From positions 744,001 through 808,000 of the forward strand of contig NZ_CCYM01000003.1 in NCBI RefSeq assembly GCF_000826085.1: a stretch of 64,000 bases of DNA. The letters run 5' to 3'. The translations under genes were made by a program, and so were the position numbers. Origin of the DNA: Nigerium massiliense. Lineage in GTDB: Bacteria > Actinomycetota > Actinomycetes > Propionibacteriales > Propionibacteriaceae. Shown in pieces: positions 18,002 through 27,764 of this stretch (its first letter is position 1; each line of letters starts with the position of its first letter). The notes beneath the pieces were generated by a model. The model was not told where the DNA came from, ran no database searches, and saw only the letters and a list, made by a program, of their open reading frames with translations.

Positions 18002-19180
18002 TCACCTCGGCAGGGCGGGGGTGTCCGAAAGACCCGGAGCGGTGCGGCGGGGCAGCCCATTGCGCTTGGCCCACCACCCCATGGTCGCGGCGACGACGGC
18101 CATCAGGGCGACGTTGATCAAGATGCTCGGGTCACCCGTACCGACCGAGCGATCCATCATCGTGCTGAAGTCTGAGAACGGCATCGTCGCTTCGGACAGG
18201 ACGTTGTTGACCACGTGCATGGCGACGGCCGCCTCGAGTCCTCCGGTACGCCAGGTCATCCAGGATGCGGCCAGCCCGAAGCAGAAGTAGTACAGGTTCA
18301 GCCAGGGGTCGGCGGCCATGTGCAGGCTCATGAAGACCGCGGCGCCGACGATCGCCGCGATCGTCCAACCCACCACCTCGTTGCGGAAGTACGACCCGAT
18401 CGCCCGGGCAAGGAAGCCACGGATGAGGTACTCCTCGCCTGCGGCTTGGAGCGGCGTCGTCAGCACGATGCCCGCGATCATCAGACCCGTGTACCACTTC
18501 AGCTCCAGATCCTGGGGCGGCTGGACCGCGTACTCGATGCCCACCGCGATGATCCAGAGGGGCAGGATGATCAGCAGCGCACGCCCCAGCCAGCGCCAGC
18601 GGAAGCCGCCCTGGATCGAGCTCAGCCAGCGCGGGCGCTGGCCCAAGATGCCCCATCCGAGCAGCATCGTGATCGGGATGGCCGAGGCGATCCCGACATT
18701 GTTGGCCAGGAACATCCAGGGGCCGATGCGCATCTCGCCGCGGCCGAGCGCTTCGGCCAGCGCCCGGTCGCGCGCCACGTCGGCGAAGACCGCCGGGACC
18801 TGGATCACGATCTGCACGAGGAACCACGCCAATCCCACAGCCAGCGCGGCGACGATGGGCTTCCACCAGCGCCACTTCGGGGTCCGGAAGAACTGGTGAT
18901 AGGCCGCCTCCCGGATCGGAAGCCCCGGATCGCGCACGAACGGCCGCCCCGGTTGCGGGACGCCCGAGAGCCACCCGGGCTGGCCCACCGGCGGAACCGG
19001 ACCGCCGGGCAGCACGCCCGGGGGAAGCGGGACGCCGGGCGGGACCGGCCCGCCGCGCTGCTCCCCCGCCAGCGACCCTCCGCGGCCGGGCGCGGGAAGA
19101 CGTCCGGGCTCCTGCGGTGCCGCACCGTCCCAGCGTGGCTCGTCCGCGCCGGCGCGCAGGTGGTCGGGACGCTCGCTCAT
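18002..19180 (-). CDS. CPBP family intramembrane metalloprotease (CAAX/Abi-like)
   Basis: A 392-residue membrane protein. The first ~90 residues are Pro/Gly-rich and presumably disordered and cytoplasmic. About eight hydrophobic helices follow. The CPBP motifs are intact: 'AGEEYLIRGF' with the catalytic EE pair at residues 249-250, then 'FMSLHM' and 'AMHVVNN', which supply the zinc-type histidines. Family members range from prenyl-protein proteases to bacteriocin self-immunity proteins; the substrate here is unknown. It overlaps the end of ndk by four bases (ATGA), so it is translated as part of the ndk operon. Confidence 0.88.
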   Translation of the reverse strand: MSERPDHLRAGADEPRWDGAAPQEPGRLPAPGRGGSLAGEQRGGPVPPGVPLPPGVLPGGPVPPVGQPGWLSGVPQPGRPFVRDPGLPIREAAYHQFFRTPKWRWWKPIVAALAVGLAWFLVQIVIQVPAVFADVARDRALAEALGRGEMRIGPWMFLANNVGIASAIPITMLLGWGILGQRPRWLSSIQGGFRWRWLGRALLIILPLWIIAVGIEYAVQPPQDLELKWYTGLMIAGIVLTTPLQAAGEEYLIRGFLARAIGSYFRNEVVGWTIAAIVGAAVFMSLHMAADPWLNLYYFCFGLAASWMTWRTGGLEAAVAMHVVNNVLSEATMPFSDFSTMMDRSVGTGDPSILINVALMAVVAATMGWWAKRNGLPRRTAPGLSDTPALPR

Positions 19181-19599
19181 TCGGAGACTCCTTCGGGGAA
19201 CCAGAGGCCGATCTCACGCTCGGCGGATTCGACGGTGTCGGACGCGTGGACGATGTTGCGCTGGTTCGAGGACGCGAAATCGCCGCGGATCGACCCCGGA
19301 GACGCCTTGACGCCGTCCGTCGCGCCGTTCAGGACGCGCACGGCCTCGATAGCCCGCTCCCCCGACAGCACCACCGCGACCAACGGACCCGAGGTGATGA
19401 AGTCGCGCAGCCCCGGGTACCACGGCTGATCGACGTGCTCGGCGTAGTGCCGGTCGGCGAAAGCGGCGTCGATGCGCCGCAGCTGGAGCTGCTCGATGGC
19501 GAGCCCCTTCGTCTCGTACCGGCTCAGGACGGCGCCCACGAGGCCGCGGCTCACGGCGTCGGGCTTGATGAGGACGAGGGTCTGCTGGACGTCGGTCAT
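19177..19599 (-). CDS. ndk: Nucleoside diphosphate kinase
   Basis: A 140-residue Ndk that balances NTP and dNTP pools by transferring the gamma phosphate through a phospho-histidine. The catalytic histidine is in 'RNIVHASD' (His118), and the N-terminal 'TLVLIKPDAV' and 'GPLVAVVLSGERAIEA' blocks are canonical. The -10 box TAGTCT (minus strand, 19606-19611) is six bases from the ATG, so the mRNA is probably leaderless. folC and the DUF4233 gene lie upstream on the same strand. Confidence 0.97.
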   Translation of the reverse strand: MTDVQQTLVLIKPDAVSRGLVGAVLSRYETKGLAIEQLQLRRIDAAFADRHYAEHVDQPWYPGLRDFITSGPLVAVVLSGERAIEAVRVLNGATDGVKASPGSIRGDFASSNQRNIVHASDTVESAEREIGLWFPEGVSE

Positions 19600-19672
19600 G
19601 AGGGCAGACTATCCGGGCGATCGGACAACTTTCGCCGTCGCCCCTGGCGGGCGAGGACGCTCCGCCCGGAGG

Positions 19673-20008
19673 CTAGGCGTCCTCGGGCTCCAGCCGACGT
19701 CCCAGCACGAACGTCACCAGCCACAGCAGGGCGAAGATCGACCCCATCGCGAACATCCAGGGCGTCGCGAAACCGAGCCCGACCGCGACGGCCTGCGCGA
19801 GCCAGCCCAGAACGAATCCGACAGGGCGCCGCAACGTGAAGGCCGCGGCGAGCGCCAGCACCGCCGAGCCGACGCCCAGGCCGACAGCCATGCCCGGCCC
19901 CTGGTCCGCCACCTGCACCATGCCGGCGATGGCGAGCAGGAACACGACGGCCTCGAAGATCAGGATCGTCATGAGCACCCGGGTCATCGGGTTGCCGGCG
20001 CGCAGCAT
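19673..20008 (-). CDS. DUF4233 membrane protein
   Basis: A 111-residue protein with four hydrophobic stretches (about residues 10-30, 38-58, 63-80, 84-103), matching the DUF4233 family of actinobacterial membrane proteins. It is typically found between folC and ndk, as here, but has no known function. Its ATG overlaps the folC stop (TGATG), implying translational coupling. Confidence 0.8.
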   Translation of the reverse strand: MLRAGNPMTRVLMTILIFEAVVFLLAIAGMVQVADQGPGMAVGLGVGSAVLALAAAFTLRRPVGFVLGWLAQAVAVGLGFATPWMFAMGSIFALLWLVTFVLGRRLEPEDA

Positions 20009-21378
20009 CAGCGGTCCTCCTCGGCGAGGTCGTCAGCGCCGGCCTCCCCGCCGTGCTCGTGCACGAGGAGCCCCCGCGCCTCGCCGGCCGCCACCACCGA
20101 CCCCGCGATCAGGATGCCTGCCCCTGCCCCGTCGGCGTCCGCGAGGGCGACGGCACGCTCGATGGCGTCCGCGATGGAGGGAGCGCTGACGACGCGGTCC
20201 TCGCCCACGATCCCGGCCGCGATGTCGGCCAGTTCGTCGACGGGCATCCCGCGGTCCGTCGAGGCCACCTGGGTGCACACGATCGTCTGCATCTGCTCGG
20301 CGAAGATCTCCAGGACTCCCTCGACGTCCTTGTCAGCCATCATCGCCACCACCCCGATGAGCGGCGTGAAGGTGAACGACTCGGCCAACGCGTCCATCGT
20401 GGCCCGCGCCCCGTGCGGGTTGTGGCACGAGTCGAGCACGATCGTCGGGCCCTGCCGGACGACCTCCAGTCGCGCCGGCGCCGTGACGGCCTCCAGGCCC
20501 TCGGCCAGCGCGTCGGCGGGCACCGGCTTACCGCCGAGGAACGCCTCCACCGCGCCGAGCGCGAGCGCGGCGTTGTGCGCCATGTGCGCGCCGAAGACCG
20601 GCAGGATCAAGTCGCCGACGGGTCCGCCCGCGCCCTCCAGCCGGACGATCTGGCCGCCGACGCCGGGCTGCCGGTCGAGCAGGGCGAAGCCCTCCCCCTC
20701 GGCCACGATGCGCGCGCCGACCTCCGCGCAGCGCTCCACGATGACCTCGGCGACCTCGGGCGCTTGGGCAGCGACGACCGCGACCGACCCCTCCTTGATG
20801 ATCCCGGCCTTCTCTGTCGCGATCTCGGCGCGCGTGGAGCCCAGGATGTGGGTGTGGTCCAGATCGATCGGGCAGATCACAGCCACGGACGCGTCCGCCA
20901 CGTTGGTGGCGTCCCAGCGTCCGCCCAGGCCGACCTCGACGACCGCGACGTCGACCGGCGCCTCGGCGAACGCCCAGTACGCAAGCCCGGTCATCACCTC
21001 GAAGAACGTCATAGGGATGCCGTCGATCTCCTGGGCGTCCACCATGGCAATCAGTGGCTGCACCTCCCCCAGCAGCGCGTCGAAGCGCTCCTTCGCGATC
21101 GGCTCGCCGTCGATGCAGATGCGTTCGGTCAGGTCCATGAGGTGCGGGCTGCAGTAGCGGCCGACACGCAGCCCCATCGCCAGCAGGATCTTCTCGATCA
21201 TGATCGCGGTGGTGCCCTTGCCGTTCGTCCCGGCCACCTGGATCACCGGATACGCCCGTTGGGGGTCGCCCATCAGATCGCACAGCGCCTCGACGCGGGC
21301 CGTGCTCGGACCGACGCGATGTTCGGGCCAGCGAGCCTGGAGCTCGGCGACGATGCGGTCGTGTGCGGAGTCACTCAT
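20008..21378 (-). CDS. folC: Folylpolyglutamate/dihydrofolate synthase
   Basis: A 456-residue Mur-ligase-fold enzyme that adds glutamates to (dihydro)folates. The P-loop 'GTNGKGTTA' is at residues 50-58, 'VVEVGLGGRWDATNV' near 150 forms the central block, and 'SCHNPHGA' near 335 is the FolC version of the third motif. Start chosen at ATG 21378: a -10-like TAGGCT lies eight bases upstream (minus strand, 21387-21392), consistent with a leaderless mRNA, and longer frames reach into the promoter shared with the divergent MauE gene. Confidence 0.95.
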   Translation of the reverse strand: MSDSAHDRIVAELQARWPEHRVGPSTARVEALCDLMGDPQRAYPVIQVAGTNGKGTTAIMIEKILLAMGLRVGRYCSPHLMDLTERICIDGEPIAKERFDALLGEVQPLIAMVDAQEIDGIPMTFFEVMTGLAYWAFAEAPVDVAVVEVGLGGRWDATNVADASVAVICPIDLDHTHILGSTRAEIATEKAGIIKEGSVAVVAAQAPEVAEVIVERCAEVGARIVAEGEGFALLDRQPGVGGQIVRLEGAGGPVGDLILPVFGAHMAHNAALALGAVEAFLGGKPVPADALAEGLEAVTAPARLEVVRQGPTIVLDSCHNPHGARATMDALAESFTFTPLIGVVAMMADKDVEGVLEIFAEQMQTIVCTQVASTDRGMPVDELADIAAGIVGEDRVVSAPSIADAIERAVALADADGAGAGILIAGSVVAAGEARGLLVHEHGGEAGADDLAEEDR

Positions 21379-21490
21379 GATGCGGAAGCCTACCGACCTG
21401 GACGGCTCCGACCGGTGCGGACGCCGCGACGAGAGCCCCGCCCGGCAACCCGCGGCGCACGGCTCCCCGGGACGCGCGGGGGCGCCACCG

Positions 21491-21496
21491 TATACT
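21491..21496 (+). promoter_or_regulatory. -10 box TATACT of the MauE/DsbA operon
   Basis: TATACT is a near-perfect -10 hexamer located seven bases before GTG 21504. It indicates a leaderless transcript and fixes the start of the MauE-like gene. The divergent folC -10 is about 100 bases away, so the two promoters are back to back. Confidence 0.65.
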
Positions 21497-21503
21497 CGCG
21501 GGC

Positions 21504-22082
21504 GTGGCAACAGTGACGACACGCGTTCACAGGTCCTGGCAGGACTGGGCGGGGCTGGCAGCCCGCCTGATCCTCGGCATCGTCCTTCTCGTCTCCGGGG
21601 GGCTCAAGCTCGGCAACCTCGGCGAGTCCGTCAACGCCGTGCGCGGGTTCCAGATCCTCCCCTACGACCTCACAACGCCGGTGGGCTATCTCCTCCCGTT
21701 CGGGGAGGTCGCCCTCGGCCTCCTACTCGTCACGGGACTTCTGACCCGCTGGGCCGGACTGGCCGGCGCCCTGCTGATGGTGGCGTTCATCATCGGGATC
21801 GCCCGCGCGTGGGCGATGGGCCTGAGCATCGACTGCGGGTGCTTCGGCGGCGGCGGGCCCGTCGAACGGGAGCGGGCCATCGCCCAGTACCCGCTCGACA
21901 TCGCCCGCGACGTTGGCCTCGCCCTGTGCGGACTGTGGCTGGCTGTCCGGCCGCGTACGCCGTTCTCTCTCGACGCGGCGCTGTTCCACCGCTACACCCT
22001 CGACGACTTCACCACTGATCGGGGCGCCGACGAGGCGCCCGTCGACGCTGATCTCCAAAGGAGTGCTACCCATGCCCAGTAA
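21504..22082 (+). CDS. MauE/DoxX family redox-associated membrane protein
   Basis: A 192-residue protein with four transmembrane helices (about residues 15-35, 50-75, 80-105, 130-148). The MauE-type 'DCGCFGGG' motif near residue 112 places a cysteine pair at the membrane face. MauE-like proteins are thought to pass disulfide-exchange electrons to or from extracytoplasmic thioredoxin-fold partners. The next gene encodes such a partner, and the two frames overlap by 11 bases, strongly suggesting a functional pair. Confidence 0.82.
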   Translation: MATVTTRVHRSWQDWAGLAARLILGIVLLVSGGLKLGNLGESVNAVRGFQILPYDLTTPVGYLLPFGEVALGLLLVTGLLTRWAGLAGALLMVAFIIGIARAWAMGLSIDCGCFGGGGPVERERAIAQYPLDIARDVGLALCGLWLAVRPRTPFSLDAALFHRYTLDDFTTDRGADEAPVDADLQRSATHAQ

Positions 22083-22845
22083 CGCGGCCAACAAGCGTGA
22101 GCAGTTGCGCGCGCTGCAGGAGGCGCAGGACCGCCAGCGCCGCAACCGGCGCCTGATCGGGATCTCCGCGGCCGTCATCGCGCTCGTGCTGATCGTGGTG
22201 TTCGCGTGGATGGCCATCTCGTCCATGAACACGCGGAACCAGAACGCGGCCGCGGCGGTCGCGCCGAACGCCACGGCCAACCGGGACGGCATCATCATGT
22301 ACCCGGGCAAGGCGAAGGCGAACGCGCCCGTCGTGCACGTCTACCTCGACTACCAGTGCCCGATCTGCCACGTCTTCGAGACCCGCCTCGGCCCGACGCT
22401 GGACGAGATGGGCCAGGCCGGCGAGGTGCAAGTCATCAACCACACGATGACGTTCATGGACGGCAACCTGCGCAACACCGCGTCCACCCGCGCCGCCATC
22501 GCCGCGACGTGCTCCGACTCCCAGGGCGTGTACCCGCGCTTCAACTCGACGGTCTTCTCCAACCAGTCCGCCGAAGAGGTCCCGGGCAGCGTCGGCTACA
22601 CCGACGACCTGCTGCGCCAGACCATCCCGACGCAGCTCGGCATCACCGGGCAGCGGCTGTCCGACTTCCAGGCCTGCTACGACACCAAGGCGCCCCAGGA
22701 CTTCCTGGACGGCGTGAACCGCATGGCCTACGACGCCCAGGTCACCGCGACGCCCACCATCAAGGTCGGCGACAAGGTCCTCAGCCAGCTCAATCCGCAA
22801 TCGACCACCCCGGAGCAGTTCCGGCAGATGGTCCTCCAGGGCTGA
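22072..22845 (+). CDS. Membrane-anchored DsbA-like thioredoxin-fold protein
   Basis: A 257-residue protein: a charged cytoplasmic N-terminus (residues 1-28), one membrane anchor (about 29-52), a linker and an extracytoplasmic DsbA/Disulfide-oxidoreductase-type domain. The active site is CPIC at residues 96-99, and the cis-proline loop is 'ATPTIKVG' near residue 230. The start ATG 22072 has AAAGGAG upstream. Together with the overlapping MauE-like gene it likely forms or isomerises disulfides in exported proteins. Confidence 0.85.
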   Translation: MPSNAANKREQLRALQEAQDRQRRNRRLIGISAAVIALVLIVVFAWMAISSMNTRNQNAAAAVAPNATANRDGIIMYPGKAKANAPVVHVYLDYQCPICHVFETRLGPTLDEMGQAGEVQVINHTMTFMDGNLRNTASTRAAIAATCSDSQGVYPRFNSTVFSNQSAEEVPGSVGYTDDLLRQTIPTQLGITGQRLSDFQACYDTKAPQDFLDGVNRMAYDAQVTATPTIKVGDKVLSQLNPQSTTPEQFRQMVLQG

Positions 22846-22860
22846 CGGGCGGATCGACTC

Positions 22861-22896
22861 CGGTCGCCGGGCGGCGCGTTCGTCGCCCGGCGACCG
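22861..22896 (+). terminator. Intrinsic terminator after the DsbA-like gene
   Basis: A perfect 13-base stem (22861-22873 with 22884-22896) closes a 10-base loop, followed by CTTCGTTT. It lies 15 bases after the stop and separates the redox pair from valS. Confidence 0.75.
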
Positions 22897-22959
22897 CTTC
22901 GTTTCCGGCCCCCAGGGCACGGACGCCCGGACGATATGACGTCCCGCCGGTCGGACGAC

Positions 22960-22965
22960 TAAAAT
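22960..22965 (+). promoter_or_regulatory. -10 box TAAAAT of valS
   Basis: TAAAAT is eight bases before the valS ATG at 22974, with ATGACG (22936-22941) a possible -35 at an 18-base spacing. No leader or T-box is possible, so the mRNA looks leaderless and valS is not controlled by a T-box riboswitch here. Confidence 0.6.
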
Positions 22966-22973
22966 CGGTGACC

Positions 22974-25592
22974 ATGACTGCCCCGGCCTCGAACTCCGTG
23001 TCTGCGTCCGCCCCGATCATCCCGGTGGTACCGGACCGGCCCGTGCTCGAGGGCCTCGAACAGCGCTGGCTGGAGCGCTGGCGCGACGAGAAGACGTATG
23101 CCTTCGTGCGTCCGGAGGCGCGCGAGCAGGTGTTCTCGATCGACACCCCGCCGCCCACGGTCTCGGGCTCGCTGCACGTGGGCCACGTGTTCAGCTACAC
23201 GCACACCGACCTCGTCGCGCGCTACCAGCGCATGAACGGCAAGCACGTCTTCTACCCGATGGGCTGGGACGACAACGGCCTGCCCACCGAGCGCCGCGTC
23301 CAGAACTATTACGGGGTGCGGTGCGACCCGTCCATCCCGTACGACCCCGACTTCACCCCGCCCGCCAAGCCGGACCCCAAGCGCCAGGTCCCGATCAGCC
23401 GCCGCAACTTCATCGAGCTCTGCCTGGAGCTCACCGAGGTGGACGAGAAGGTCTTCGAGGACCTGTGGCGCCGCATCGGCCTGTCCGTCGACTGGAGCAC
23501 CCTCTATTCCACGATCTCGGCCGAGTCGCAGACCGTCGCCCAGCGCGGCTTCCTGCGCAATCTGGCCCGCGGCGAGGCCTACCTGTCCGAGGCGCCGACG
23601 ATGTGGGACGTGACGTTCCAGACCGCCGTGGCCCAGGCGGAACTGGAGGCGCGCGACTACCCCGGCTTCTACCACAAGCTGAACTTCCACGGCGCGGACG
23701 GCCCCGTGCAGATCGAGACGACGCGGCCGGAGCTGCTCGCGGCGTGCTGCGCCCTGATCGCCCACCCCGACGATGAGCGCTACCAGCACCTCTTCGGGAC
23801 CACCGTGACCACCCCGGTGTTCGGCGTCGAGGTGCCCGTCCTCGCGCACCCGGCTGCCGAGCCCGACAAGGGCGCCGGCATCGCGATGTGCTGCACGTTC
23901 GGCGACCTGACCGACGTCACCTGGTGGCGCGAGTTGCGGCTGCCGACCCGCACCATCATCGCTCGGGACGGCCGCATCACCCGCGAGACCCCCGAGTGGA
24001 TCGTCGAGAAGGAGCCCTTCGAGCAGCTCGCCGGCAAGACCACGTTCAGCGCTCGGGAGATCATGGTCGAGCTGCTGCGCGACGCGGGCGACCTTGACGG
24101 CGAACCCACGCCCACCCAGCGCAAGGCGAACTTCTACGAGAAGGGCGACAAGCCGCTCGAGATCGTCTCGACCCGCCAGTGGTACATCTCCAACGGCGGA
24201 CGCGACGAGCAGCTGCGCGCGGAACTGCTGAAGCGCGGCGAGGAGCTCGCCTGGGTGCCCGAGCACATGCGGCATCGCTACTCGAACTGGGTGAACGGCC
24301 TCAACGGCGACTGGCTGATCAGCCGGCAGCGCTTCTTCGGCGTCCCGTTCCCGCTGTGGTACCGCCTGGACGCCGACGGCGAGCCCGTGTACACCGACCC
24401 GATCACCGCGGACGAGGCGTCCCTTCCGGTCGACCCGGCGTCGCAGTGCCCGCCCGGCTTCGACGAGTCCCAGCGCGGCGTGCCCGGCGGCTTCATCGGC
24501 GACCCCGACGTCATGGACACGTGGGCGACGTCGTCGATGACCCCGCACATCGCCTGTGGCTGGGAGCGCGACGAGGAACTGTGGAACCTGACGTTCCCCA
24601 TGGACCTCGCCCCGCAGGCCCACGACATCATCCGCACCTGGTTGTTCAGCCGGGTGGTGCGCGCGCACCTCGAGAACGACTCCCTGCCGTGGGCGCGGGC
24701 GACGATCTCCGGCTTCGTGGTCGACCCCGACCGCAAGAAGATGAGCAAGTCGAAGGGCAACGTCGTCGTCCCGACCGACATCCTCGACCGCTTCGGCGCG
24801 GACGCGGTGCGCTGGCGGGCGGCCATGGCCCGACCCGGCATGGACTCCCCTTTCGACGAGACCCAGATGAAGGTCGGCCGGCGCCTCGCCACCAAGGTGC
24901 TCAACGCGTCCAAGTTCGTGCTGAACCTGGCCACGGCCGCCCGGCCCGGCCAGGACGCCGTCGAGGCGCACCCGATCGTCCTGGACGCGGCGGCCGTGAC
25001 GCATCCCGCTGACCAGGCCGTGCTGGCCGGGCTTCGCGACGTGGTCCGCGCGGCGACGGACGCCTTCGAGGCGTACGACTACACCAGCGCCCTCGAGGCG
25101 ACCGAGCGGTTCTTCTGGTCGTTCTGCGACGACTACCTCGAGCTCGTCAAGGAGCGCGCTTACGGTTCGGCCGGCGAGGAGGCCGCGGCGTCCGCGCGTC
25201 AGGCGCTGGCGATCGCGCTGCACGTGCAGCTGCGGCTGTTCGCGCCGTTCCTCCCGTTCGTCACGGAGGAGGTCTGGTCGTGGTGGCAGTCGGGCACCGT
25301 GCACCACGCCGCATGGCCCACGGTCGATGAGCTGCCCGAGGGCGGCGACGCCGCCCTCCTCGACGATCTCGCCGCCGTGCTGATCGGCATCCGCGGCGCG
25401 AAGTCGCAGGCGAAGGTCTCGATGAAGACCGAGGCCACCCATGCCACCATCACCGGCCCGGCCGACCAGATCGCCCGCCTCCGCTCGCTCGAGGACGACC
25501 TTCGGGCGGTCGGACGCCTCACCGGCGACGTCGCGTGGACCGACGGCGACGACACGGTGCGCGTCGAGCTGGAACTCGCCCCCGCGAACTGA
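22974..25592 (+). CDS. valS: Valyl-tRNA synthetase
   Basis: An 872-residue class I synthetase that charges tRNA-Val. The ATP-binding signatures are HVGH at residues 68-71 (HIGH variant) and KMSKS near residue 589. The editing (CP1) domain lies between, with '[20 protein letters not shown]' around residue 250, and the alpha-helical anticodon-binding domain covers residues ~660-790. The protein is of the shorter type, ending soon after the anticodon domain with a brief tail. In many actinobacteria valS precedes folC in one operon; here they are divergent with the redox pair between. Confidence 0.97.
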   Translation: MTAPASNSVSASAPIIPVVPDRPVLEGLEQRWLERWRDEKTYAFVRPEAREQVFSIDTPPPTVSGSLHVGHVFSYTHTDLVARYQRMNGKHVFYPMGWDDNGLPTERRVQNYYGVRCDPSIPYDPDFTPPAKPDPKRQVPISRRNFIELCLELTEVDEKVFEDLWRRIGLSVDWSTLYSTISAESQTVAQRGFLRNLARGEAYLSEAPTMWDVTFQTAVAQAELEARDYPGFYHKLNFHGADGPVQIETTRPELLAACCALIAHPDDERYQHLFGTTVTTPVFGVEVPVLAHPAAEPDKGAGIAMCCTFGDLTDVTWWRELRLPTRTIIARDGRITRETPEWIVEKEPFEQLAGKTTFSAREIMVELLRDAGDLDGEPTPTQRKANFYEKGDKPLEIVSTRQWYISNGGRDEQLRAELLKRGEELAWVPEHMRHRYSNWVNGLNGDWLISRQRFFGVPFPLWYRLDADGEPVYTDPITADEASLPVDPASQCPPGFDESQRGVPGGFIGDPDVMDTWATSSMTPHIACGWERDEELWNLTFPMDLAPQAHDIIRTWLFSRVVRAHLENDSLPWARATISGFVVDPDRKKMSKSKGNVVVPTDILDRFGADAVRWRAAMARPGMDSPFDETQMKVGRRLATKVLNASKFVLNLATAARPGQDAVEAHPIVLDAAAVTHPADQAVLAGLRDVVRAATDAFEAYDYTSALEATERFFWSFCDDYLELVKERAYGSAGEEAAASARQALAIALHVQLRLFAPFLPFVTEEVWSWWQSGTVHHAAWPTVDELPEGGDAALLDDLAAVLIGIRGAKSQAKVSMKTEATHATITGPADQIARLRSLEDDLRAVGRLTGDVAWTDGDDTVRVELELAPAN

Positions 25593-25618
25593 CGCCGCAA
25601 CGCACCGCGCTCACGCAC

Positions 25619-25651
25619 GAGGCCCCGCCCGGGATCTCCGGGCGGGGCCTC
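25619..25651 (+). terminator. Intrinsic terminator between valS and the GPH symporter gene
   Basis: GAGGCCCCGCCCGG pairs perfectly with CCGGGCGGGGCCTC (14-base stem, 5-base loop). It follows the valS stop by 26 bases and precedes the convergent symporter stop by 22 bases, so it can serve both strands. Confidence 0.8.
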
Positions 25652-25673
25652 GCGTCCTGCGTTGGCCTGGCGA

Positions 25674-27743
25674 CTAGCCGTTCTTGCCGTGGTAGGCGGC
25701 CACGATCAGGTCGGCCATGGCCCCCGGCGACATCTGAGCCGCGTTGAGGACCAGGTCGTAGTACGCCGGGTCGGTCGGGTCGTAGCGCATCATCCGGGTG
25801 GACATCTGGTTGCGCATCCGATCCTCACGAGCCCGCCGCGCTGAGGCGACATCCTCGCTGAGTCCGAGCGTCTCCATCGCGTTGCGCACCCGGTACTCGA
25901 CGGGCGCGTGCAGCCGGACGTGGACGACTCCCGGAGCCTTCGCCAGCACCGCGGTGGCGTCGTGTCCGATGATGACGCCGCCGTCGCTGCGGACCATCGA
26001 CTGGATGTTGGCGATGTTGTCCTGCACCAACCGATGGTCGGCCTCGGCGTCGGCCCCGGTCGCATAGTCGGTGTCGTTCATGCCGGTGTTGCGGAACGAC
26101 AGCAGGAAACGATCGAAGCCGCCGGGCTCGGACGCCGCGGCATGCTTACCGCCCACGTCCGCGGTCTCCAGTTCCTCCGAGCTGAACTCCTGGCCGGTCA
26201 CCGGAACATGCAGCTGCTCGCCGACGAGCTGGGCGACGCGGTCGGCGTTGGTGCCGTACTCGGCGTTGATCGTCACGACGGGGTGCAGAGAAGTGTCCAC
26301 GCCACCCTCGGCCGCAGCGGCGCCCGCGGGGACGTCCGAACCCTCGGTCGCGCCCGCGGTGCGACGGGCCCGGAGGTCGGCGATGATGTCGCGGTGCTGA
26401 TCGTTGCTCAGCGGGTAGAAGAAGATGACCAGAACGGCGACGGCACCGAGCGCGGCCGGCACGAAGCCGATCGCCACGCGGATGCCCTGCAGCACCTCCG
26501 GGGACTGCTGAGCAACGCCGGCCTGGTAGCCGAAGGCCGTCACGACCGCGCCGCCGAGGGCGCCACCGATGCCCCGGCCGCACTTACGCACGAAGGAGAG
26601 GATGGAGTAGCTGCCACCCTCGGAGCGGGTGCCGGTCTTCCACTCGCCGTAGTCGACGGTGTCGGCCTGCATGGAGAACATCAGCGCGTTGGTGCCGCCG
26701 GAGCCCGCGCCGAACACGAAGAAGCCGACGATCGTCATGAACAGCGCGCTCGGGCCGCTCGGGACGAGGCCCATGATCAGGTAGCCGACGATGGCCAGGC
26801 AGCCCATGGCCATGTACCCGATGCGCTTGCCCAGGCGGACGGTGATCATCGGCACCAGGGAGGCCGAGAGGACGGTGCCGACGGTCTGGGCGAGCATCAG
26901 GAACGTGAACAGGCCGGCGTTGCCGAGCACGTAGCGGGCGTAGTACATGCCGACCGCGTTCATCACGAACATGGCCGACAGAAGGAACAGGGCGCCGAGA
27001 CACAGGGTGAGCAGCGGGCGGTTCTTGCCGACCATCTTCAGCGTGTCCGACAACTTGACCTGACCCGGGGCACGCGGGACGACCTCGCGCGTGCCGCGGA
27101 AGCACAGGTAGTACATGCAGATGGCCAGGACGGCCAGAACGATCGTGGTGATCGTGAACTGCATCCGGATGCCGCCGGCCTCGGTGTTGTTGAACTTCGG
27201 GGCCAGCACGGCGGACAGGGCGACGCCGGTGATCGCGCCGCCGATGGCGCGGGCACCGGAGAGACGGGAACGGTCCACGGTGTCCCGCGTCATCGCAGCC
27301 GACAGCGAGCCGTAGGGGATGTTCACGAACGAGTAGCACAGCTGGAACGCCGCGTCGAAGAGCAGCACCCACACGATGGTCATGGTGGGCGACAGGCCGG
27401 CCGGGACGCTGAACAGCAGGACCAGGACGATGGCCAGCGGGAAGCTGCCGAACAGGATCCAGGGACGCAGGCGTCCCCACTTGGTGTCGAAGCGGTCGAC
27501 GGTGCTGCCGGCGAGGAGGTCGGTCACACCGGCCCAGACCTTGGTCACACCGTAGATGCCGCCCGCGACACCCGCGCCGATGCCGGCGATGTCCGTCATA
27601 TAGATCATGAGGAACATCGACGTCATCTGGAATGACAGGTTGTTGGCGACGTCGCCGAAGGCATAGGAGAGAACGCGGCCGTTGCTCAGCTTCTGCGTGG
27701 CCTCGTCACCCCCAGCCGGCTTCGCCATGGCTTCATTCGTCAT
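25674..27743 (-). CDS. GPH-family sugar:cation symporter fused to a cytidylate-kinase-like domain
   Basis: A 689-residue two-domain protein. Residues ~15-460 form a 12-helix transporter of the glycoside-pentoside-hexuronide (MelB/GusB) family, with 'YGVTKVWAGVTDLLAGS' and 'DTKWGRLRPWILFG' marking the cation-site region and helix 2-3 loop. After a ~25-residue linker, residues ~486-689 resemble the cytidylate-kinase-2 family ('VVTINAEYGTNADRVAQLVG', then 'ARRAREDRMRNQ' and 'YDLVLNA'). The usual P-loop of that family (EYGSGGREI) is altered to EYGTNADRV, so catalysis is doubtful and nucleotide sensing is possible. The domain occupies the place of the IIA regulatory domain of LacS-type GPH proteins. 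Start ATG 27743 has AAAGGGA upstream. Substrate unknown; a hexuronide would suit the cluster at 54-62 kb. Confidence 0.85.
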   Translation of the reverse strand: MTNEAMAKPAGGDEATQKLSNGRVLSYAFGDVANNLSFQMTSMFLMIYMTDIAGIGAGVAGGIYGVTKVWAGVTDLLAGSTVDRFDTKWGRLRPWILFGSFPLAIVLVLLFSVPAGLSPTMTIVWVLLFDAAFQLCYSFVNIPYGSLSAAMTRDTVDRSRLSGARAIGGAITGVALSAVLAPKFNNTEAGGIRMQFTITTIVLAVLAICMYYLCFRGTREVVPRAPGQVKLSDTLKMVGKNRPLLTLCLGALFLLSAMFVMNAVGMYYARYVLGNAGLFTFLMLAQTVGTVLSASLVPMITVRLGKRIGYMAMGCLAIVGYLIMGLVPSGPSALFMTIVGFFVFGAGSGGTNALMFSMQADTVDYGEWKTGTRSEGGSYSILSFVRKCGRGIGGALGGAVVTAFGYQAGVAQQSPEVLQGIRVAIGFVPAALGAVAVLVIFFYPLSNDQHRDIIADLRARRTAGATEGSDVPAGAAAAEGGVDTSLHPVVTINAEYGTNADRVAQLVGEQLHVPVTGQEFSSEELETADVGGKHAAASEPGGFDRFLLSFRNTGMNDTDYATGADAEADHRLVQDNIANIQSMVRSDGGVIIGHDATAVLAKAPGVVHVRLHAPVEYRVRNAMETLGLSEDVASARRAREDRMRNQMSTRMMRYDPTDPAYYDLVLNAAQMSPGAMADLIVAAYHGKNG

Positions 27744-27764
27744 TGAAATGTCCCTTTCTCTGGC

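Noticed and set aside
15067..18117. 1016-codon open frame opposite mrpA
   Set aside because: Composition is dominated by Arg, Gln, His and Asp, typical of the reverse complement of membrane-protein codons. mrpA is a clear match on the other strand.
22846..22973. T-box riboswitch before valS
   Set aside because: The sequence is an intrinsic terminator for the previous gene followed by a -10 box eight bases before the start; there is no room for a T-box leader.
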